DNA from: Sipunculus nudus
Taxonomy: Eukaryota; Annelida; Sipuncula; Golfingiida; Sipunculidae
Direction: 5' to 3'
Assembly: GCA_026874595.1 (NCBI GenBank)
Contig: CM049313.1
Location: 18,537,508 to 18,601,507 of the forward strand
Length of the DNA stretch: 64,000 bases
Position 1 is the first letter of the stretch, and each line of letters opens with the position of its first letter. Made by a program: the position numbers and the translations under genes. Positions 1 through 10,556 of this stretch are shown in pieces. Below the pieces are notes generated by a model. That model was given only the letters and a program-made list of their open reading frames with translations. It searched no databases and had not been told where the DNA came from.

Positions 1-1660
1 CAACGTAATCGTTTGTTACCCACTAAAGGTCCTTGTTGGATGTGTTTGGATTATGACTGGCGGCTAAATGGCGTTGTGTACCGTAGGATTTTTTTTTTTT
101 TTTTTTGTTATTTTTATAAAATGGTTCAAGGGATTTTCTTTAGTTATTAGATATCAGATATCGGAATAGGTCCCTTTAAAAGTGCTACTAACGGAACGTC
201 CTATTCTGTTGTTCTAATGTGCGGACATTATGTCCGCTTTTCATCCCAAAATAGAGCTCATATAATGCAAAGTTTATTGGAATGTAGAGAAAAAACTTTT
301 TTAATCAGAATAATAGTATATTTGGATACTCGTGTGACACTCTTTCGCTGGCGCCTCTATTTGAACTTCAAGGTGTCCGACAAGACTCTTGCAATTATGT
401 AATCTTTAAGAGTACACCCCGATATCAATACCGTGTAGTGCAATTCAGAGATCATATTTCCAAACATTGAACTAAACGCGTCAGGACTAGTGCTTTGTTA
501 CGAATTAAAATTCAGAAATTTTATCTTGTTTAATTATGTTGCTGTGAACATATCTGATACTGTCAAATTTTTATAACCATTTTTAATATTTATATAGCAG
601 AATCATTATTTTTTGCCTGTAGACTTTATGAATAATTTTCATCTTGAAGATTCTGTCTTTTCAATTTTGACATCTAACACTTCATTCCGCTTATCTGATG
701 ATAAGAAATCGGCCAATTAGAGAGAAAGATACCAGGATATTCAGTGTTTCCCATCTCCCCACCAACATACCTCCAAAAAGAATACCGAGAACACTGATGG
801 CTAATTGGACAATCTGTTTTGGGTTTTTTTTTTTTTGACAAATTTGGTCACCGGTAAACAACAAGGACGGGTCGAGGACTTTGCCACGTCTCTGTTCTAT
901 AAGTACCATTGGTCTACATGTTGAGTAATTTTTTTCCATCCACGAACTGGGACACAGAGACATAATTTAATCCTCATTCTAGCATAAATATACTCCTTTA
1001 TATTGACAGGAGCGAATTGCTTATCTGTCGTAGTAGATTTAACTCGGTCATTTACTCAGCCATTCCAATTATAGACAATAATTGCTGGCTTCCAAGTTAT
1101 GTTTCTGGCATATCTGTAAGCTAACACGTACTTACCTTCCCTCCCATTGTCACTGTGCTGAACAAATACCATTGCAAATCAGTGTTAAAAGGAGCAGTTT
1201 TTTTTCGTAAATGATACAGTGATATCCTTGACAATGTAAATGAGAAAGTATGGCGTTTGCCGTCATACAAAGGAGAAGTAATGGTCGTCCTCAAAATTTA
1301 AGTTTTTTTGTTTTCGGTATGTTTCAGTATTGATAAATACGCTATACGTCACATATTTTTGGGTGTCATAGTACTTCAATATTTATATTTTCTAAAATTA
1401 AATAATAAAAAAATCATATACTTTTAGTATTACTAGAAGAAGTGATAGTAGAAGTAGATAAAGACCTGAAGCGCATGCGGTTGACTAATCCGAGATTCTG
1501 AACCAGTCTCTCTGTCCCAAGACAGGTTAGGTGGAGGCCATCTCGTAAATAGAAAAGGTAAAGTGAATCATCAGGAAAGCCATTTTTCAGTTTGAAGTTG
1601 TCATTGTAGTCCTAGAACTGACAGCTCTACTCATCAGCAGCTAATGTTAGGAGAGACATG
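1..1660. other. Unassigned AT-rich sequence
   Basis: I see no convincing gene, RNA or recognisable repeat here apart from homopolymer T runs (about 90-106 and 825-836). The short reading frames on both strands show no conserved motif and are what chance gives in AT-rich DNA. Confidence 0.5.
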
Positions 1661-1666
1661 TACTTC

Positions 1667-1905
1667 AGATTAGCAGTCGGCCTTCTCCGCTGGCGACCCG
1701 GGTTCGATTCCCGGTGTGGCTATGGGAATGGGTTGTAGTGGCCCGTCCGAGGTCGGTGGTTTTCTCCGGGTCCTCCGGTTTCCTCCACCCTTACCAACTA
1801 CCGAGCGCCAACATCCGAGCCATGGAGAGTGCCTCGTATTAGTTATTATAACTAGTTGTACAATCCATGTAAAATAAATAAAGTTTATATTTTAGATTAG
1901 CAGTC
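1667..1905 (+). mobile_element. tRNA-derived SINE with 12-bp target duplication
   Basis: The SINE body is 1679-1893. It is flanked on both sides by the identical 12-mer AGATTAGCAGTC (1667-1678 and 1894-1905), a target-site duplication typical of LINE-mobilised insertions. The head contains a pol III B box, GGTTCGATTCC, near 1701; no A box is visible, so the tRNA part is probably 5'-truncated. The central part (about 1740-1795, with TTTCTCCGGGTCCTCCGG) resembles, from memory, the conserved central domain of widespread animal SINEs (Nin-type); that name is unverified. The tail has a hairpin TAGTTATTATAACTA (1840-1854), then TTGTACAATCC, then an AATAAA-rich end. This tail closely matches the 3' end of the LINE at 10920-12125. 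The identification as a SINE is strong; the family name is not. Confidence 0.88.
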
Positions 1906-3298
1906 AAGCCAGGAACTAGCCGCGACAAACACGACTCAGTTAGGGCCCCCTACTGAGTCGTGACACAATCCAAATTTAGAACCGCCCTGCAAGTCCACGC
2001 CACGCTTTATAACTGTATCTCCGCATACAGTCAGCAGGCAGACCGCAGGCAGAAATCTCCCGTACATGCAGAGCAATATACGAATATATTGGGTTATAAT
2101 GGAATAGTTCACACACATGGTAGGCGTCTTTGGAGAGATAAGAAACTTATTAAAAGGTCTTGTGGGTTTATTTTAAGTGACACGATACTTGTAAGCAAGA
2201 GGCGTTGTCAAAAATGACAAAAATATTTGCATCCTCATGGGGCCTCATAAAGCGATCCTCAGAGTTAGATGTCCAGGCTCTCTGGCAAGCCAGTAAGCTG
2301 GCCATAATGTCAGAGGGCCGATCTGGCGCTAGCCAGGAACATACTGAAACAACGGTTACGCCCCGACGGGCGACTATACCTGTAGTCCATTTGTCAGCAG
2401 CTTACCCGGAAGGGATGTCGTTGGTACCAATCATTAGCGTTACAATTTCAAAACCGATGTCTCCCCTACCTGAAAGTATAGTCTAGATATCGGTAATTAC
2501 AGTACCACCTCTTGAAATAACAGTCACTGAAGGATTGGCTGGAGCAGTGTCTCTGAGTAAGAAGTTGCCGATAGGCAGGTGGCTTAATAAGGCAAATGCA
2601 TTGCAGCTGTCTGATTGATTACTGTTCAAAAGGAGGATTCTTTTCCTTGGTCAGATGGGCTTGTTTCGACTTTAGCTCTTTCCCTCCAGTTATTTGTTCT
2701 TGGTGTCGTTCTGTTTTTCGGATATATCACTCCCTCGGAGAAGTAGCATATCAGCATTTATATAATGTGTGTTTTATCTTTTTGATGGATCTATAGAATA
2801 ATTAATTTAATATGTGTTAAGTGTATTGTCTGTCCATATTCTCCATGGTCTGTGCTATTGTGTCCTTATGAAGACCTTCCGTTTTACCCTGATCGTTTTC
2901 GTTAGTCCGTCTGTAAAATGATAAAACTGTGGCCACAGCATTTACATGGACAGTTACCTCGTCCACCCTGATATTAAATTAACAGACGTACCCCTTATGA
3001 CTGAGTTTACTGAAGAGTATATACAGAGAGGGCTCTTGGGGCTTAAGTTCCTACCTTAAAGGGCATATTCGTTCTGGCGAATTTCTGACCCATTGTACGT
3101 ATAGTTCATGAACAGGTGAATGTAGGGATTGGAAGGTATATTTACATGAAAAACCAAAGTTTGCGTAAAAGAATCATTGCAAAGTTTCAGCATCGTCATA
3201 CTACCAACTCTGTGGTTGCTAATTAAAGCGCATCTTCCACAGACATAGTAGTATAAAGATGAATTCAGGAGTTTGAATATATATATATCCATACAACC
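1906..3298. other. Unassigned; one hairpin and one dispersed fragment
   Basis: There is no supported gene. A strong hairpin lies at 1931-1961: arms ACGACTCAGT and ACTGAGTCGT, with AGGG/CCCT able to pair inside. The block 2210-2238 recurs almost unchanged at 62442-62470, and CAGAGGGCCGA follows in both places. The two stretches are therefore probably fragments of an unnamed dispersed repeat. Overlapping short frames at 1936-2486 have no recognisable motif. Confidence 0.5.
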
Positions 3299-4146
3299 AT
3301 ACTGTTACGGAACCTAATATCAACATTTCACGTATGCGTGATGAATATTAATTTTGTCAAGGAGATAAAAAAAATCAGATTCTGTAACACGAGGCAGCGT
3401 GAAATGTCTAGGGGAATGAATAAAGAAGTCACTGATTTTTGTTAACAAATAACCATAATTTATTCATAAAACAACCATAACATTACAATACACTAAATCA
3501 ATACCATGAAACAGTTTAACATCAGTATAACCGCAAATCAATACAATCACACAGTAAAATAAACAATGTGCACAGTACCTGGATACCACCACTGTCACGG
3601 CGATAAGTCCTTTAAAATGTATAAGCCGGATGAAAAGTTCACACAAGTTCTCTCGGAGAATAACAGTCCAATGTAAAGCTCTTGTAACAAAAAGTAAACT
3701 GAAGATAGGCAGCACTAAATTGTAAAGTGTTAGTAATAGTAGAATCCCTGAAATTACTGGATAATCGGATAGGTCCCATAAACTGACATACACGCTTCCG
3801 TGTCCGCTGGATTATTCTCTCACCTCTCTCTGGGCTCTAAAATACAGCCCCCTATTTATACCTTTTCACCCCCAGCCGAGAATTTTCCATTGCTCGAACA
3901 TTCTAATGAATCTAAAACAGTGCACACTTTCAAAGAACATACCAGAACAAAGAACGCTGTGTATGTATGGTTCAACCAATGCGGATAACGCCGATCCTGC
4001 AAAATCCGGCGAGGCGAGGCCGCTACAACACGAGCTAGGCGTGGCACACAAACAAAATGCCAACAACACATGGAATGTCCGTGTGCACAATAAAACAATC
4101 ATCTGTAAGACCGCTGCACACAATAAAAGGGCACCTGTAACAATAC
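3299..4146 (+). mobile_element. Solo-LTR-like element, copy 1
   Basis: The element is 3303-4142. It begins TGTTACGG and ends CTGTAACA, the TG...CA form of retroviral-type LTRs, and is flanked by ATAC on both sides (3299-3302 and 4143-4146). A second copy at 10561-12553 aligns along its whole length, which defines the ends independently. On the plus strand there is a TATA-like CTATTTATACC near 3850 and an AATAAA signal about 20 bases before the 3' end. No internal gag-pol or second LTR is adjacent, so this would be a solo LTR. Alternative: a TIR element, because the first and last ten bases are also near-inverted repeats. Overlapping frames of 62-135 residues in this span run in several directions and are not genes. 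Confidence 0.6.
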
Positions 4147-4239
4147 ATACATACACACATACATACACACACCCTTTCTTTAAATCCTTCAAATTCAATG
4201 AACGGATTAATTCAGTAAAACACAATAGGAAGCGACAGA

Positions 4240-4514
4240 ACATCCCGTGCTTGTATTCACTTATTCGGTCCATATTCGAAGGTACATTTGTGTATATTCC
4301 TTGATGAAGTTCCTAAATCCGGATCATGTGCTGGATCCACATAAAAGTCTAATCGATTCTTCCTTTGTTCATTCCCGAAATGCCTTGGAAACTTCATGAG
4401 CTTCCGTCCATGATTGCATGAGTTATGTTGTTAACAAACACACACAAACAAACATATATACACACACAAACACACACGATTGGGAATGAACGCATACCAC
4501 CTTGGCGGAGGCAA
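4240..4514 (+). repeat. Dispersed CCTCCGCC-TIR repeat, copy 1
   Basis: This block is related to 8565-8800, 17963-18250 and, inverted, 23985-24275. Shared landmarks in order are TTATTCGG(T/C)CCATATTC, a TCTAATCGAT block (4349-4358), CATTCCCGA, GCATGAGTTATGTTG, a (CA)-rich segment, GGGAATGAAC, and a terminal GGCGGAGGC. Other copies start with GCCTCCGCC, the inverse of this end, so the family is probably a MITE with short inverted ends. It encodes nothing visible. Confidence 0.6.
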
Positions 4515-5280
4515 TGACCTGAAGTCTTCTCTCAAGCACGATTTTTTTTAAACAGGAACTGACACCACTTCCCTCTCAGTTTTTAGTGCATCGCGTAATT
4601 GGCTTTCAGCAGTAGAGTTATTGGCTTAAGTTTGTAAGAAGCAGATCCGATTTTAGTTTACACGGATTTCATAATTAATATGGAAAGAAACTTATTTACT
4701 AAACAAGCATGGCTACACCATTCTTTGAATCTGCAGCTCATTAAGTGGCTTCTGCCAATGCTAAAACGTTAATACAGCCAGAACTCATCGCCAGAGTCCC
4801 TTTGCCCAGTCGGGCTTGGCGGTGCGACGCCTTCAACCATTATACCTGCACTCAAAAAGTAAGGTGCTTGTTAGCGTCCGTGTTTACAAGAAAACACTGC
4901 CTACTGTTTTACCAATGACATTCATCATTACTAATAACCTGTTGTGGTTGATCAGGAAACAAATAACTACTAATAACGGCAGCTGTGCCATCCGGCGAGT
5001 AGAATCCTGTGACGTTTTCAATCGTAATAGCCGCGGCATCAGTTGATGAGTTGCAAATGCTAATTAAAAACTGCCACAGGTAAGAATCTTAATAGCACAG
5101 TAGCGTTGGCACAGATGCAACCAAAAGCTACTGTCATCAACAATGCGAGGGACCATCTGTGAACGTTAAATTAAATCGCTAACTGAAGTTCAAAACAACA
5201 TCTCGAATTTTCCTCATATAATTGTGATTTGGGACTATATAACTATTGCACTGATAGAGGTAGGATAACAAGGTATCGAC
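4515..5280. other. Unassigned spacer before the minisatellite
   Basis: Mostly unique-looking AT-rich DNA without a supported gene. The 76-codon frame at 4816-5046 has no recognised motif. Confidence 0.45.
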
Positions 5281-8080
5281 AAAAATCGCGACGGTCAACC
5301 TTGCTCTGACAAGAATCATCACTGTTATCATGGCTCTCACAAGAATCACCACGGTTATCACGGCTCTGAAAAGAATCACCACGGACATCGTGACTCTGAC
5401 AAGAATCATGACGGTTATCAGGGCTCTGACAAGAATCACCACAGTTATCAGGGCTCTGACAAGAATAACGACGCTAATCATGGCTCTGACAAGAATCACC
5501 ACGGACATCGTGACTCTGACAAGAATCATGACGGTTATCAGGGCTCTGACAAGAATCACCACAGTTATCAGGGCTCTGACAAGAATAACGACGCTAATCA
5601 TGGCTCTGACAAGAATCACCACGGACATCGTGATTCTGACAAGAATCACGACGGTTATCAGGGCTCTGACAAGAATCACAACGGTTATCAGGGCTCTGAC
5701 AAGGATAACGACGGTATTCATGGCTCTGACAAGAAGCATCACTGTTATCATGGCTCTGACAAGGATAACGACGCTAATCATGGCTCTGACAAGAATCACC
5801 AGTGTTATCAGGGCTCTAACAAGAATCAACACGGACATCGTGACTCTGACAAGAATCACGACGGTTATCAGGGCTCTGACAAGGATAACGACGGTATTCA
5901 TGGCTCTGACAAGAATCACCACAGTTATCAGGGCTCTGACAAGAACAACGACGCTAATCATGGCTCTGACAAGAATCACGACGGACATCGTGACTCTGAC
6001 AAGAATCACGACGGTTATCAGGGCTCTGACAAGGATAACGACGGTATTCATGCCTCTGACAAGAATCACCACAGTTATCAGGGCTCTGACAAGAATAACG
6101 ACGCCAATCATGGCTCTGACAAGAATCACCACGGACATCGTGACTCTGACAAGAATCACGACGGTTATCAGGGCTCTGACAAGGATAACGACGGTATTCA
6201 TGGGTCTGACAAGAATCACCACAGTTATCAGGGCTCGGACAAGAATAAAGACGCTAATCATGGCTCTGACAAGAATCACCACTGTTATCATGGCTCTAAA
6301 AAGAATCAACACGGACATTGTGACTCTGACAAGAATCACGACGTTTATCAGGGCTTTGACAAGGATAACGACGGTATTCATGGCTCTGACAAGGATAACG
6401 ACGGTATTCATGGCTCTGACAAGAATCACCACAGTTATCAGGGCTCTGACAAGAATCACCACGGTTATCATGGCTCTGACAAGAATCACCACAGTTATCA
6501 GGGCTCTGACAAGAATAACGACAGTTATCAGGGCTCTGACAAGAATAACGACGCTTTTCATGGCTCTGACAAGAATCACCACGGACATCGTGACTCTGAC
6601 AAGAATCACGACGGTTATCAGGGCTCTGACAAGATAACGACGGTATTCATGGCTCTGACAAGAATCACGGCAGTTATCATGGCTCTGACAAGAATCACCA
6701 CGGTTATCAAGGCTCTGACAAGAACCACCAGGGACATCGTGACTCTGACAAGAATCACGACGGTTATCAGGGCTCTGATAAGATAACGACGGTATTCATG
6801 GCTCTGACAAGAATCACCACGGACATCGTGACTCTGACAAGAATCACGACGGTTATCAGGGCTCTGACAAGATAACGACGGTATTCATGGCTCTGACAAG
6901 AATCACGGCAGTTATCATGGCTCTGACAAGAATCACCATGGTTATCATGGCTCTGACAAGAACCACCACGGACATCGTGACTCCGACAAGAATCACGATC
7001 GTTATCAGGGCTCTGGCAAGGATAACGACGGTATCCATGGCTCTGACAAGGATAACGACGGTATTCATGGCTCTGACAAGGATAACGACGGTATTCATGG
7101 CTCTGACAAGGATAACGATAGTATTCATGGCTCTGACAAGGATAACGACGGTATTCATGGCTCTGACAAGAATCACCACTGTTATCAGGGCTCTGACAAG
7201 AATAACGACGCTAATCATGGCTCTGACAAGAATAACCACTTTTATCATGGCTCTGACAAGAATCACCAATGTTATCATGGCTCTGACATAAATCACCACT
7301 GTTATCATGGCTCTGACAAGAATCAACACGGACATCATGACTCTGACAAGATTCACGACGGTTATCATGGCTCTGACAAGAATTACGACGATAGTCATGG
7401 CTCTGACAAGAATCACGACGGTTATCATGGCTCTGAAAAGAATCATCACGGATATATGGCTCTGATAAAAATCACCACTGTTATCATGGCTCTGAAAAGA
7501 ATCACCACGGACATCGTGACTCTGACAAGAATCACCACTGTTATCATGGCTCTGACAAGAACCACGACAGTTATCAGGGCTCTGACAAGGATTACGACGG
7601 TATTCATGGCTCTGACAAGAATCACCACTGTTATCATGGCTCTGACAAGAATCACAACGGTTATCAGGGCTCTGACAAGGATAACGACGATAATCATGGC
7701 TCTGACAAGAATCATCACTATTATCAGGGCTCTGAGAAGGGTTTTGACGGTAATCATGGCTCTGACAATAATCGAAACGGTATTCATGGCTCTGACTAGA
7801 ATCTTGTAAATCATTTTGGCTTTGGCTAGAAACAGGACCGTCATCTTGGCTCTGCCAAGATTCGCAACGATCATCTCGGCTCTGACAAATATACCGAAGA
7901 TTATCGATGGTTCTTATAAGAACAATTACACCTGTGGCTCTGACAAGAATCGCCACTATTATCGGTAATTTTAACAAGAATCACGACGGCGATCGGTGGT
8001 TTTAACAGGAGACATGACCGTTAAAAAGGCTCTGAGAAAATTCACGAAAATGTTCGATGGTTCTGACCAGATTCGCGACT
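5281..8080. repeat. 30-bp minisatellite, about 93 units, with higher-order structure
   Basis: The unit is 30 bp and close to GGCTCTGACAAGAATCACCA followed by CGGTTATCAT. From 5281 to about 6630 units are in perfect register, so two units fit each 60 bases. A four-unit block (120 bp) at 5401-5520 recurs with one change at 5521-5640. A five-unit block (150 bp) starting at 5851 recurs at 6001 and 6151. Three single-base deletions at about 6632, 6780 and 6869 shift the register. Units decay at both edges, strongly from about 7790 to 8080. The unit length is a multiple of three and four frames lack stops: plus frames read GSDKNHHGYH and ALTRITTVIM, minus frames read MITVVILVRA and DNRGDSCQSH. Open frames of 435 codons (plus, 5330-6637), 476 codons (minus, 6609-5179) and 373 codons (minus, 7977-6856) follow from this. 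I do not call a gene: there are no flanking exon signals or recognised domain, but coding cannot be excluded. Confidence 0.95.
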
Positions 8081-8564
8081 GGTTTCGGTTATCTCGATGT
8101 AAAGATAAAGTCCTTGTCAACTAACTTAGCAAGAAGATACTTTTAGATAATGCTTTATCGGTAACGCAAAGTAACACTGAGACAAGGAATGTCTATTTTA
8201 TATTTCAACGCAGAACAATTAGTTGAAACATGCACATGTCCTTTAATGCTGATATCGTCTGTGCGGTATTTCTTCTATTATTAATTACCCGCGATTGGGC
8301 CATTAATGGGTTGGTTTATAAAAAAAATTTACAATATCTCTTCGTAAAAATATTATATCGAAAATTTATATATCGATATTATATTTTCTTTATAATTATC
8401 CCTGGTTTAATAGTTAATCGGTTGTCGAACCATACCCCATATTCAATATTTACTTTCATCTCAATGGCAATTCATGATATGCTGTGTAAAAAAAAAGCAT
8501 GACCTGCTAATTTCTTCAAACCTATAAATGACTAGAAATCTGCAATCTAAGTAATGCAAGCCTC
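8081..8564. other. Unassigned AT-rich sequence
   Basis: No feature is supported. The 90-codon frame at 8230-8502 is rich in I, Y, F and L, as expected from AT-rich DNA, and shows no motif. Confidence 0.45.
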
Positions 8565-8800
8565 CGCCATGTGGGGGTCTCTATTGTCGGATGCTCCATA
8601 ATCCGTGTTTGCATTTACTTATTCGGCCCATATTCCTCTTAATTGGTGCATAAGTAACTGTAAATTTGCGAATATTCAATGATACAAACTATAGCCAAAA
8701 ATCTTCAAGTCATTTCTGGGTTTAGAGTACGTCATTCATATATATTTGATTAAAAACTAGATGTGTCGTCTGAGCCTACATGTATACCTCCGCCAAGATA
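8565..8800 (+). repeat. Dispersed CCTCCGCC-TIR repeat, copy 2 (degenerate)
   Basis: It starts TGCAAGCCTCCGCC and keeps the ACTTATTCGGCCCATATTC landmark of the copies at 4240, 17963 and 23985. The middle is diverged or partly replaced. Another CCTCCGCCAAG motif lies near 8790. Boundaries are approximate. Confidence 0.45.
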
Positions 8801-10550
8801 CTAATAAAACTTTACAGGCTTCTACGTGTGGCCAAGCAGTGTGGCGTAGTTTACTTTTGACATACTTAACACATTTATTTATAATCCCGTAATAAAGTAC
8901 TCTCAATTAGCAATACTTTCCATGAGGAATAACTGTTCGTCAATTCAGCTCAATTCATCTGACACTGTGGGCTTTACATTACCAAGATCTTTTCCAATTC
9001 ATTTCAATTTTATTTCCTTCAATTTTATGCAAAGACATATTTAATTATTAATTCCAATCAAATTCCAATTCGATTCAGGATTGACCCAAGGTTTGGTAGG
9101 AATAGATACACTATCCCATCTAAAAATCTGTAAACTTTGAAACATGCATTCTTGAAACACCTGAAAAAGCTTAACGAAATTATCAAAACATAAAGAGAAT
9201 AATTATAAAATTATTATAAAAACTGTAATAGTGCATTGACATTCCTATTACCCTAATTCCTCATGTGCCGCAATTCCTCATGAGTATTTCATACTGACGG
9301 ATAAACTTGGTGCCCAAAGGACCTGAGAACATTTTCGTTAAGCTAACGGTTTCCATCTTCTGTAGACCCTATATGGTTAATTTGTGATGTACTAAGGGTC
9401 AGACCATTATTACGATTCTCACTCTCCATATATTTCATCATTATTATATAATACGTAAGGTTAAAAGTTTTAAGTTAATTGGGACTTCGTGTATTCAAGT
9501 GTCAGACCTGAGTTGCCGGGTAATAACATAATGACTGTAATTGCTTAGCCTTGATTAGATGGCAACTCTATTCAGTCTAATTGCACTTTCATTCAGCTCC
9601 TGTGCACGCCCTTCTTTAATTGCATCTGTTGTGACACGTAAGAAAAATCTCTGATTGGCTTACTCATTGTTTATGAATCTTACTTGAAGACATGCTTTGT
9701 GGTTGAGATTCAGTTAGAAACTGGGGGCCAAGCCCAGAGCAGGGGCCTAGGATTCCCCCTCGTGTATAGTTACAATAAAGAACAGTATACATCAACTCAG
9801 AGACTTGCAAGTTTGTCGCCAATGCATCCTGGTTATAATCTCTACAAATTGTTCTTTCAGGATGGTAGTTACAGTTGTATATATTATCTAACAAAGCTGC
9901 CCTGCCTTACTTCGCATTAAAATTCACAGAAAACAAGGTAAATTTGTAAATGTTGAGACACAAGATACGCTATACAAGCCTTACTCGAGGAAAAAACCAC
10001 AGCAACGTCCTCAGAATTTTTGGTCGTTTTCTGAGCTGGCAGCAAGATGTTTCCGTATTCTGCAGCCGCTCAGAGAGTTAACAGGAACCGAGCCCTGTCC
10101 GCCAGCCAGCGGAGTGAGGCAAAGGCAGGCGTGACATGGTGAGGGTTTGTTTTGCTTCATCAATTACACTGCCTATATTTCGCTTAACAAGGTAGTACGA
10201 ATTGATTAGGCTACCTCAGGGGTCCCCTTAAAGGCCCATCAGGTTATACCTTTACTGCTGATTAGTAAGACCAATCACGTGTAATGGACAGCCGGTCGTT
10301 GCTCCTATGGTAACGCCTCTAGTTATTTTCCACGCACCGTGATATCAGCAGCATGGCGTGCAGAACAGTTAATTAACTGTCCGAGTTAAACGTAAAACTC
10401 TTTTTTTTTCTAACCAGCCTTCTACTTTGGCTTTGCTAGAAATAACATTATCATACAACAAGTCCAATGTAAGATTTCAAAGACCTACCTAATTAAAAAC
10501 ATAATATCTGCCTTCAGTGGCGGATCCAGAGGGGATCTACTTTATCCAAA
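8801..10550. other. Unassigned; possible small exon at 10047-10138
   Basis: There is no clear repeat or gene. One modest candidate is a 31-codon reading frame starting at ATG 10047 with A at -3. It is G+C-richer than its surroundings and runs into GTGAGG at 10139, which could be a splice donor. The peptide (starts MFPYSAAAQR) is not recognised. CAGTGGCGGATCCAG at about 10517 resembles the end of a MITE also seen near 34500 and 58510. Confidence 0.35.
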
Positions 10551-10556
10551 CAATGT

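Noticed and set aside
3464-4304. Cluster of overlapping frames (109, 80, 135 and 132 codons)
   Set aside because: They lie in the LTR-like element and adjacent repeat, run in conflicting directions, and are not preserved in the second LTR-like copy.
5179-6637. Two overlapping long genes (476 codons minus, 435 codons plus)
   Set aside because: Both arise because the repeat unit is a multiple of three without stops in those frames. There are no exon signals, recognised domain or start context, so I list the array as a repeat and keep coding as an open question.
5281-8080. CRISPR array
   Set aside because: The 30-bp periodicity has no unique spacers between repeats and the context is eukaryotic; it is a plain tandem minisatellite.
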